7,100 nt of DNA, from assembly GCA_019307645.1 (NCBI GenBank), contig JAFDJF010000396.1:1-7100 (forward strand), in the 5' to 3' direction. Made by a program: the position numbers and the translations under genes. Below, piece by piece: positions 1 through 5,180 of this stretch (positions within the stretch are counted from its first letter, which is position 1; each line of letters opens with the position of its first letter). Source of the DNA: Deltaproteobacteria bacterium (GTDB lineage: Bacteria > Desulfobacterota > DSM-4660 > Desulfatiglandales > Desulfatiglandaceae). The notes beneath the pieces are model-generated. The model was given only the letters and a program-made list of their open reading frames with translations, was not told the origin of the DNA and did no database searches.

Positions 1-1
1 T

Positions 2-469
2 GAAAGATTGGGAGGCCGAAAGTTGACTAAGTCGGAAGCTAGAGATGTATTGGATAGATCAGAAGAGGCCGGCCTTGTTCACATGAGTCAAAACGTGCAA
101 AACATGACTGAAGATATCAGTGAAGGTTGGAATTTCATCTGCAACTGCGACCGCTGGCATTGCCTTTGCATAATCGATGCTCTCGCCAAACCCAAACCCG
201 GTTTATTTTTCAACTCCGGTTTTGAGCCGCACTTTGATCAGGATCTTTGTGTCGCATGCGAAACGTGTATTGATCGATGCCCACCTGAAGCACTCACCAT
301 GGGAGAGGATGATGTGCCCGAAGTTGATTTTGATAGGTGTTTTGGGTGTGCGGTATGTGCAACTGGTTGTACCTCAAAAGCCATAGCAATGGTAAATAAA
401 CCCGGCTTCCCTGAACCCCCAAAAGATGGTAACGCCTTGATCGAGGCCATAACCGCAAGCCTCGCCTAA
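2..469 (+). CDS. 4Fe-4S dicluster ferredoxin-domain protein, C-terminal part (5' end outside window)
   Basis: The frame is open to the left edge, so the gene begins upstream; the TTG at position 8 is probably internal. Numbering from that TTG, the visible part starts with a helix ending in EEAGLVH (19-25). A compact cysteine cluster follows: C45, C47, C52 and C54. Two ferredoxin motifs come next: C81-x2-C84-x2-C87-x3-C91-P and C111-x2-C114-x2-C117-x3-C121. Each should hold one [4Fe-4S] cluster. This order (GLVH helix, cysteine-rich ICNC motif, two ferredoxin motifs, short tail) matches the C-terminus of a family of roughly 350-residue 4Fe-4S proteins common in anaerobic Desulfobacterota and Clostridia; perhaps 200 residues are missing here. 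The family usually shows a denser ICNCCxCCC motif, whereas this copy has spaced cysteines (CNCDRWHCLC). Its role is probably cytoplasmic electron transfer; the partner is unknown. The next gene is 407 bp away, so membership of the same operon is uncertain. Confidence 0.85.
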   Translation, partial: ERLGGRKLTKSEARDVLDRSEEAGLVHMSQNVQNMTEDISEGWNFICNCDRWHCLCIIDALAKPKPGLFFNSGFEPHFDQDLCVACETCIDRCPPEALTMGEDDVPEVDFDRCFGCAVCATGCTSKAIAMVNKPGFPEPPKDGNALIEAITASLA

Positions 470-488
470 TTTTTCTACATTCAAGATT

Positions 489-510
489 CTATATCTGCTA
501 TAGGGTTTTT
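489..510 (+). terminator. weak candidate intrinsic terminator after the 4Fe-4S gene
   Basis: CTATA (489-493) can pair with TATAG (499-503) around a 5-nt loop, and the run GGTTTTT follows at 504-510, 20 nt after the stop codon. The stem is only 5 bp and mostly A-U, so termination would be inefficient. The position is right for a terminator, but the energetics are poor. Confidence 0.22.
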
Positions 511-533
511 CTTCTTCTCGAACTTCCCTCTGA

Positions 534-818
534 CCCCTCCCCCCTTCGGGTTCTCCTTATGGGTTCGGGTTTACGGCGCCTATCGCAGCTTTCTACGTCA
601 GATCAGGAGGGCTTTCCTGGGTAAGACAGACTACCTCCCCATATCCAGTCCAGCTTCACGTCGGTTCGATTCACCGGATATCAGGCCCTTCCAGCATGCG
701 CCGCTGGATAACCGAAGGCCGAACAACAGTGGGCACCTGGAATACAGGGCATAATAAACCCCATTTATACCCCAATAATACCTGGTTGCATTTTTCTGGA
801 TTTATGAGAACATGGTAA
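534..818 (+). other. unexplained 94-codon open frame in the 470-876 spacer, possibly a remnant
   Basis: The 407-bp gap between the 4Fe-4S gene and the FAD oxidoreductase has no convincing gene. One forward frame stays open for 94 codons, from the TGA at 531-533 to the TAA at 816-818. It has no credible start: the first ATG codes for residue 53 and has no ribosome binding site. The predicted residues are rich in Ser, Gly, Thr, Trp, His and Arg and belong to no family I recognise. It could be the tail of a decayed gene, a translated piece of a dispersed repeat, or chance. The rest of the spacer contains a C-rich stretch (534-547) and a small CAGGA/TCCTG hairpin (604-619). I see no tRNA and no clear sigma-70 or sigma-54 promoter. 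Confidence 0.2.
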
Positions 819-865
819 AAAACTTTAAGGACTCTGAACCTGACAGAATACAATGCATCAAACAC

Positions 866-871
866 AGGAGG
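866..871 (+). promoter_or_regulatory. ribosome binding site fixing the start of the KstD-like gene
   Basis: AGGAGG lies 5 nt before the ATG at 877. An in-frame ATG at 853 would add eight residues, but it has no Shine-Dalgarno sequence and would place AGGAGG inside the coding region. The start at 877 is therefore preferred. Confidence 0.8.
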
Positions 872-876
872 CAAAA

Positions 877-2517
877 ATGGCCATAAAACCCGACAAATGG
901 GATTTTGAAACGGATTTTGTTTCAATTGGATCCGGTATTGGCGGAATGACGGCGGCAATTGTTGTCCATGACCTGGGGAAAAAGGCTGTGGTACTGGAGA
1001 AGGCCCCGAAACTGGGGGGTGTGTCCGCCTATTCGGCGGGGCAGTTGTTCCTTCCCAACAACCACAAAATGAAGGAGGCCGGCCTTGTTGACTCGGACGA
1101 GGATGCAATGAAGTATTTCGAATTCCTCGGTAACGGCTATGGTGATCGGGCCATGCTAGAGAGAATGTATAAGGCCGCTCATGAGGCATTTCCGTACCTC
1201 GAAAAAGAGGCCGGTATAAGATGGAGTTATATAAAAGACTTCCCTGATTATTACTATCCACACGTTCCCGGCACGCTGCCGGAAGGCCGTTATCTTGAGG
1301 TAGATCTTTTTGACGGGTCTCAATTGGGTGAATGGCAGCAAAAAACCTATCTTTCCCCGGTAATGCCTTTTGCAATTTCACATGTGGAACTTTTTGAGTG
1401 GGGAAGCTTCGGTAATGTCCTCGGGTGGGATTTTGAACACATGGCGAAGAACATGGAACAGGATTTGCGCGGATTGGGTTCAGGTATGATGGCCAGTTTT
1501 ATCAAGGCAGGCATGATTGATCGTGTCATTCCTGCTTATACGGATACGCCTGTTCGTGAACTGGTAGTAGAGAACGGGGCTGTCATTGGGGTATTGGCCG
1601 AGCGTGAAGGTAAGGAATTTTATGTGCGCGCTGAAAAAGGTGTCCTGATCGCCGCCGGCGGGTATGACCATGACGAGGTGCAGGCACGCTATTGGGAGGA
1701 TGTGCCTGAATGGAAAAGCATGGTACCCAAACATGTCACGGGCGACAATATCATGCTTGGTGGCGATGTTGGAGCGGCATTGGCCGGAGTACCGCCTGGA
1801 AATTTAGGATGTCCCCTGGGTTATCAAATCCCCGGGGAAGAACAGGAAGGTGTGCCGTTGTGGCGGTCCAGTCAAGAAGGTTCTCTTACGCACTCGATTT
1901 TTGTGAACCGCGCAGGCAAGCGCTTCTGCGACGAGGCGTTTTACAGGGATTTCCAGCCGGCTGTCAGAATGTATAATGGTCGCATTATGGATCAACCCAA
2001 TTACCCGACGTTTCTGATCCTGGATCAGAACTTCCGTGAAAAGTACGGCATCGGAACGATCATGCCCGGGGATCCGATTCCTGAAGGCTTTGGTCATGAG
2101 ACTGAAACTTTACATGAACTGGGAAAAAAGTTGGGTATTGATGCCGAACAGCTGGAGAAAACAGTTGAACGTTTCAACAAGTTCTGTGATGAAGGAAAAG
2201 ACCTGGACTTTGGACGGGGAGAATTTCCCTGGTGTGCCGCTTTTGCCGGTGACAAGACGGGGAATCTGGGGCACATTAACAAACCTCCCTATTTTGGCAT
2301 CAAACTATGCCCGGTGAATACCGGTGTTAACGCGGTGGGGCTTAAGACAAACATCAACGCACAGGTAATGAACCTGAGAGGCAAGCCAATTCAGGGACTA
2401 TATGCCACAGGCAATTCCTCAGCTCAGATTGAGATCGGCGCCGGCTACAATAGTGGCATCTCGAATACGCGCGGTCTGGCATGGGGATACATTGCTGCGC
2501 ACCATGCGGCGTCCTGA
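877..2517 (+). CDS. FAD-dependent oxidoreductase, 3-ketosteroid-1-dehydrogenase / fumarate-reductase flavoprotein type
   Basis: This is a 546-residue protein of the FAD_binding_2 family. The N-terminal Rossmann fold shows G18-x-G20-x2-G23, the ribose-binding E41 in VLEK, and GGVSAYSAGQLFLPNN (47-62), which resembles the GGTTAWSGG...PNN stretch of ketosteroid dehydrogenases (KstD). A tyrosine-rich PDYYYP motif (123-128) followed by PG and GR also matches KstD. Y356 in DEAFY lies after the conserved VNRAGKRF stretch. Near the end, PPYF (470-473) and GLYATGNSS (507-515) with a G-rich tail form the second FAD-contacting region. KstD enzymes use active-site tyrosines for 1,2-dehydrogenation of 3-ketosteroids; candidate equivalents here are Y125-Y127, Y356 and Y472. 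However, the family's PGDLGTKGG stretch reads PVNTGVNAVG, so the substrate may differ. No signal peptide is seen, so it is probably cytoplasmic. Fumarate-reductase-like or other ring dehydrogenases are alternatives. The family call is firm; the substrate is inference. Confidence 0.9.
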   Translation: MAIKPDKWDFETDFVSIGSGIGGMTAAIVVHDLGKKAVVLEKAPKLGGVSAYSAGQLFLPNNHKMKEAGLVDSDEDAMKYFEFLGNGYGDRAMLERMYKAAHEAFPYLEKEAGIRWSYIKDFPDYYYPHVPGTLPEGRYLEVDLFDGSQLGEWQQKTYLSPVMPFAISHVELFEWGSFGNVLGWDFEHMAKNMEQDLRGLGSGMMASFIKAGMIDRVIPAYTDTPVRELVVENGAVIGVLAEREGKEFYVRAEKGVLIAAGGYDHDEVQARYWEDVPEWKSMVPKHVTGDNIMLGGDVGAALAGVPPGNLGCPLGYQIPGEEQEGVPLWRSSQEGSLTHSIFVNRAGKRFCDEAFYRDFQPAVRMYNGRIMDQPNYPTFLILDQNFREKYGIGTIMPGDPIPEGFGHETETLHELGKKLGIDAEQLEKTVERFNKFCDEGKDLDFGRGEFPWCAAFAGDKTGNLGHINKPPYFGIKLCPVNTGVNAVGLKTNINAQVMNLRGKPIQGLYATGNSSAQIEIGAGYNSGISNTRGLAWGYIAAHHAAS

Positions 2518-2523
2518 ATGGGG

Positions 2524-2544
2524 AGTGCGGAATGCGGAGGGCGG
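2524..2544 (+). repeat. three heptamer tandem repeats just after the KstD-like gene
   Basis: Three 7-bp units lie in tandem: AGTGCGG, AATGCGG and AGGGCGG, beginning 7 nt after the stop codon. The last unit opens a 26-nt stretch (2538-2563) that recurs exactly at 4974-4999, after the GlcD-like gene. Confidence 0.7.
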
Positions 2545-2551
2545 AAAAGCA

Positions 2552-2611
2552 GAAGTTGAGAAGCCAAGAAGATCAGAAGTTAAGAAGATCAGAGGGATTA
2601 AGATTGACGAG
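2552..2611 (+). repeat. octamer array (GAAGNNNA)5 plus GATTGACGAG box, copy 1
   Basis: Five 8-bp units begin with GAAG: GAAGTTGA, GAAGCCAA, GAAGATCA, GAAGTTAA and GAAGATCA (2552-2591). After a 10-nt spacer (2592-2601) comes GATTGACGAG (2602-2611). The same layout, with the same 10-nt spacer, recurs at 2638-2690 and 4988-5039. The purine-rich strand is the coding strand in all three. Function is unknown. Confidence 0.8.
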
Positions 2612-2637
2612 GGAAGAGTGATGAACCCAAGGGCGAG

Positions 2638-2690
2638 GAAGTTGAGAAGTTAAGAAGAGGAGAAGATCAGGGGTAATACGATTGACAAAG
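2638..2690 (+). repeat. octamer array (GAAGNNRA)4 plus GATTGAC box, copy 2
   Basis: Four units (GAAGTTGA, GAAGTTAA, GAAGAGGA, GAAGATCA; 2638-2669) are followed by a 10-nt G-rich spacer and GATTGACAAAG (2680-2690). It lies 26 bp after copy 1 in the same orientation. The rest of this 333-bp spacer (2691-2795) is A/T-rich with several TTCAA/TTCAAA words around 2756-2785 and no gene. Confidence 0.75.
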
Positions 2691-2712
2691 GCATAATGAT
2701 ATTGAAAAGTGA

Positions 2713-2723
2713 GGTGTTACACC
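2713..2723. promoter_or_regulatory. short palindrome GGTGTTACACC, possible operator
   Basis: GGTGT and ACACC form a perfect inverted repeat around a single T, in the A/T-rich segment 128 bp before the SnoaL-like start codon. Its size suits a small repressor half-site pair, but no regulator gene is nearby and no convincing -35/-10 pair frames it. An 11-bp palindrome can arise by chance. Confidence 0.2.
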
Positions 2724-2795
2724 AAAAAAGTGCTAAACTTTTACAAAAAATAAAATTCAAAGTTCAACCTTTCAAATTCAAAATTGACTTTTAAT

Positions 2796-2827
2796 CCATT
2801 GAACCCTTGAACCCTCGACCCCTTGAA
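2796..2827 (+). repeat. octamer tandem array (CCCTTGAA)4 before the SnoaL-like gene
   Basis: Four units with an 8-bp period (CCATTGAA, CCCTTGAA, CCCTCGAC, CCCTTGAA) end 23 nt before the ATG at 2851. A partial unit, TCCTCTTG, runs on toward the ribosome binding site. A matching array occupies 5121-5152 before the Fe-S gene; the two share the 15-mer CCCTTGAACCCTCGA (2804-2818 and 5137-5151). It would lie in the 5' untranslated region. Function is unknown. Confidence 0.8.
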
Positions 2828-2839
2828 TCCTCTTGTCAA

Positions 2840-2844
2840 AGGAG
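2840..2844 (+). promoter_or_regulatory. ribosome binding site fixing the start of the SnoaL-like gene
   Basis: AGGAG lies 6 nt before the ATG at 2851. The in-frame TTG at 2833 would put this site inside the coding region and has only the CCCTTGAA repeat array upstream, so it is not the start. Confidence 0.75.
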
Positions 2845-2850
2845 AACTTG

Positions 2851-3327
2851 ATGGACAAAGATAACGATTTGGAAGCCATGGTGAGGGACCTGATTGCCAC
2901 ACATGAGATCATGAATCTTGAAGCAGACTATTGTTATGCGGCCGACAGCTACGATGGCGACTTGTTTGCCAGCATTTTTGTCGAGGACGGGGTTCTGGAT
3001 ACCCCCAAGGGAAAGGCTGTCGGCAGGGAGGAGTTAAAGGTGCTTTGCAGGGACCAGTTTCCCCGTGGTTTTTTCTTTTCCATGCACTTCCTGCATAATC
3101 CCCGCATAGTGGTCACTGGAGATACGGCCACAGGGAAATTTTACTGGGAGGCATCTTTGACACACCCGGATCCAAACACAGCTACCTGGGCAGCCGGGAC
3201 TTATGATAGTCAATACATAAGGACGGATGAAGGCTGGAAAATCAAAAAGAAATTTGTGAACTTTTTCTATGATACGCCCTATGATAAGGGTTGGGTCAAA
3301 GAGAGGTTTTACGGACAGGAAGGTTGA
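2851..3327 (+). CDS. SnoaL/NTF2-fold protein, scytalone-dehydratase/BaiE-like
   Basis: This 158-residue protein has the usual length and layout of the SnoaL-like (NTF2-fold) family: N-terminal helices, then a curved sheet ending in GWKIKKKFVNFFYDTPY. Compared from memory with bile acid 7-alpha-dehydratase BaiE and scytalone dehydratase, it keeps a tyrosine and aspartate in DYCYAAD (Y27, D32) and the histidine of SMHFLH (H79). These are the positions of the Tyr/Asp/His set used for water elimination. Supporting residues are less well kept: the ATGRWYLED-like strand reads ATGKFYWEAS (93-102), and a late arginine appears absent. A dehydratase, isomerase or lyase acting on a cyclic or hydrophobic substrate is a reasonable inference, but the fold also serves many other functions. 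It is probably cytoplasmic. It sits between two flavoprotein genes on the same strand. Its TGA stop forms most of the 4-bp duplication flanking the downstream MITE-like element. Confidence 0.85.
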   Translation: MDKDNDLEAMVRDLIATHEIMNLEADYCYAADSYDGDLFASIFVEDGVLDTPKGKAVGREELKVLCRDQFPRGFFFSMHFLHNPRIVVTGDTATGKFYWEASLTHPDPNTATWAAGTYDSQYIRTDEGWKIKKKFVNFFYDTPYDKGWVKERFYGQEG

Positions 3328-3483
3328 CCCTAACGTTGCATAAATCCTGTCGACAAAAACCGTTTCTCTCGCGCTATAGTGCATGAACTGCGCGTGTAGT
3401 CATGCTTTTCTGAACCTCATGTAGTGTGAACTACACTTCGCACTCTAACACTTTTTTGTTCGAAGTTTTATGCAACGTTAGGG
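3328..3483. mobile_element. MITE-like element, 156 bp, 17-bp perfect inverted repeats, TTGA duplication
   Basis: CCCTAACGTTGCATAAA at 3328-3344 is exactly repeated in inverse orientation at 3467-3483. The element is flanked by TTGA on both sides (3324-3327 and 3484-3487), as expected for a 4-bp target-site duplication. It carries no gene. Inside are AGTGC/GCACT arms (3378-3382, 3440-3444), GCATGA/TCATGC arms (3381-3386, 3400-3405), and a hairpin TGTAGT-GTGA-ACTACA (3420-3435) whose GTGA loop fits the GNRA type. The subterminal segments also partly mirror each other, so transcribed RNA could fold into one long hairpin. This is typical of a non-autonomous element moved by an unseen transposase. 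The insertion abuts the stop codon of the SnoaL-like gene and lies in the 223-bp gap before the GlcD-like gene, where it might affect read-through. An integron attC site is a less likely alternative. Confidence 0.75.
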
Positions 3484-3550
3484 TTGATATAGATCTCCGT
3501 TTCTCCCCATCACCGATTCACCGTTTCAAAAGTTTTTCAGGAGGAAACAC

Positions 3551-4963
3551 ATGGCACATCATTCACTTTACTCGGACCTGTGTGAAATCGCGGGCGCAAG
3601 GTATGTGGCAGATACCGATTTCGCAGTCTGGGCCTATTCCAGGGACTCCAGCGCCTATCCTGCCAGGCCCCCCGGAATTGTGGCCCGCCCCAATACCACA
3701 GAAGAGGTGTCGGAAATTGTCAAACTGGCCAACCGGGACAGGGTGCCCATAATCCCCAGGGGTGGGGGCACGCAGTATGGCGGCTGGCCTCCGGGCGAGC
3801 CTGGAAAGAGTATCTGTATAGACATGACCCGGATGAACAGGATTGTGGATATCAACGAACTCAACAGCACCATAACGGTTGAGGCCGGCATTACCGGCGC
3901 CGAGCTGGAGGAAAGACTGCGGCACAAAGGTCTTTATGCCCATACCACATTCAGTCCGCCTGATTCCGTTACCGTTGGGGGCGCGTTGTGCGGGGTTTTC
4001 GGTGGGGGAGGGAAAATGTTTGGCAGCATCGCTACAAATTGTCATGAAATTATCGGCGTCAAGGCAGTGCTGCCTAATGGTGATATCATCGAGACCGGTA
4101 CCCGCACGAACAAACATTCCCCAATGTTCTACAGAGGGGCTTTCGGGCCGGATCTGACCGGTATATTCATCGGGAGTCTGGGTATATTTGGTATCGTCAC
4201 CGAGGTCACCCAGGAACTGCACAAGATGCAGCCCCACACGGGGGAGGGGGCAGTCATATACAAATACGAAAGACTGGATGATGCCTATCAGGCACTTGTC
4301 AAAATGGGGCAGCATGAACCAAAGCTTTGTTCATTGGGCGGCATATTCGGCCTTGCGCCCTTTGACATGGAAAATAAAGACTGGCAGTTGACCTACCAAT
4401 GCATGGGATATACCAGGAAAGAGGTCGAAGAAAAATTGCAGACGGTTGCCGCGATAATTAAGGATACGGCCTTTCCGGATGTCTGGCAACCTGAAGAGCT
4501 GGTCAATATGGCGAAAGAGCACTTCAGTTTCGGTCATGATTTTTCTTCGGCATGGAAGCAGCTTGGGATGTGGACACTCGTGGAATTCCTGGGTGCCAGA
4601 GATAATTCTTTGGGGATCTTCAAGGATGTTCCGGCATTTATTGTTGAAGAGTTAAAAGGCTGGGAAGGCCGTGTGTTTGGAAGCGGCTCCCTTTTGTTTC
4701 TTCATGATTATCAATACTACATCGCCTTTACATTGCATCACAGGGAAACTGACTCCGAGGCAAGGGAAAAGGCTCTTGAAGTGGCCCATAAGGCAAATGT
4801 TTTGGGCCTTGAAATGGGCGGCTTTAAGTTGGTGTTAAATAAGGACATCGGGGATGTATGTGCGGAAATGATCCCGCCGGCCTATGCCAACTGGCTGCGC
4901 ACATTGAAACAGGCGATGGACCCGAACAACATCATGAACCCTCACATGCTGGGATTGCCGTGA
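3551..4963 (+). CDS. FAD-binding oxidoreductase, GlcD / FAD_binding_4 (PCMH-type) family
   Basis: This 470-residue flavoprotein has a PCMH-type FAD domain at about 40-225, with PGIVARPNTTEEV (41-53), the pyrophosphate-binding PRGGGTQYGG (69-78), DSVTVGGAL (138-146) and GSLGIFGIVTEV (208-219). A substrate domain follows, ending in MDPNNIMNP (456-464), the usual tail of FAD-oxidase_C proteins. AGGAGG at 3539-3544, 6 nt before the ATG, supports the start. Family members oxidise 2-hydroxy acids such as glycolate or D-lactate, or alkylphenols, and pass electrons to a partner. The GHxGDGNxH metal-binding motif of GlcD/D-lactate dehydrogenase is absent; the corresponding stretch, GSLLFLHDYQYYIAFTLHH, is unlike it, so the substrate probably differs. 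The next gene encodes a CCG-domain Fe-S protein, as in GlcDF-like complexes, which suggests the two act together. The family call is firm; the substrate is unknown. Confidence 0.9.
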   Translation: MAHHSLYSDLCEIAGARYVADTDFAVWAYSRDSSAYPARPPGIVARPNTTEEVSEIVKLANRDRVPIIPRGGGTQYGGWPPGEPGKSICIDMTRMNRIVDINELNSTITVEAGITGAELEERLRHKGLYAHTTFSPPDSVTVGGALCGVFGGGGKMFGSIATNCHEIIGVKAVLPNGDIIETGTRTNKHSPMFYRGAFGPDLTGIFIGSLGIFGIVTEVTQELHKMQPHTGEGAVIYKYERLDDAYQALVKMGQHEPKLCSLGGIFGLAPFDMENKDWQLTYQCMGYTRKEVEEKLQTVAAIIKDTAFPDVWQPEELVNMAKEHFSFGHDFSSAWKQLGMWTLVEFLGARDNSLGIFKDVPAFIVEELKGWEGRVFGSGSLLFLHDYQYYIAFTLHHRETDSEAREKALEVAHKANVLGLEMGGFKLVLNKDIGDVCAEMIPPAYANWLRTLKQAMDPNNIMNPHMLGLP

Positions 4964-4973
4964 GGGAATTCGT

Positions 4974-5039
4974 AGGGCGGAAAAGCAGAAGTTGAGAAGT
5001 TAAGAAGATTAGAAGAGCAGGGACACCGTGATTGACGAG
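4974..5039 (+). repeat. octamer array (GAAGNNNA)4 plus GATTGACGAG box, copy 3
   Basis: The first 26 nt (4974-4999) are identical to 2538-2563. Four octamers (GAAGTTGA, GAAGTTAA, GAAGATTA, GAAGAGCA; 4988-5019) are followed by a 10-nt spacer and GATTGACGAG (5030-5039). It starts 10 bp after the stop codon of the GlcD-like gene, in the same orientation as copies 1 and 2. The stretch 5040-5120 contains no gene and no clear promoter. Confidence 0.8.
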
Positions 5040-5120
5040 TGACGAATCGGGAAACAGGGGAGGGCTTATGCATGCTACAAGATAGAAAACAGTCTGAAAT
5101 TTAACTGGGGACGTGGTTGA

Positions 5121-5152
5121 GTCTTCAACCCTTGACCCCTTGAACCCTCGAA
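5121..5152 (+). repeat. octamer tandem array (CCCTTGAA)4 before the Fe-S gene
   Basis: Four 8-bp units (GTCTTCAA, CCCTTGAC, CCCTTGAA, CCCTCGAA) end 28 nt before the ATG at 5181, followed by TCCTTTTT and the ribosome binding site. This mirrors 2796-2827, including the shared 15-mer and the position just before the Shine-Dalgarno sequence. Confidence 0.8.
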
Positions 5153-5180
5153 TCCTTTTTACACGGGAGGATCACAATCC

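Noticed and set aside
655..680. TTCGATT sequence resembling a tRNA T-loop
   Set aside because: The flanking bases do not form a 5-bp T-stem around it, and no acceptor, D or anticodon arm can be found nearby.
853..876. ATG at 853 as the start of the KstD-like gene
   Set aside because: It has no Shine-Dalgarno sequence, whereas the ATG at 877 has AGGAGG 5 nt upstream.
671..1381. 236-codon reverse-strand open frame across the start of the KstD-like gene
   Set aside because: It lies opposite a well-supported flavoprotein, has no recognisable motif, and is rich in Pro and Arg as expected from antisense of a coding region.
2552..2690. CRISPR array
   Set aside because: The repeats are 8-bp degenerate tandem units without unique spacers of 25-40 bp, and there are no cas genes.
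2682..2710. TTGACA at 2682-2687 as a promoter -35 box
   Set aside because: No acceptable -10 element lies 16-18 nt downstream, and the hexamer is part of the recurring GATTGAC repeat box.
3563..4315. 250-codon reverse-strand open frame inside the GlcD-like gene
   Set aside because: The forward strand encodes a clear FAD_binding_4 domain; the reverse product shows no known motif and has no ribosome binding site.
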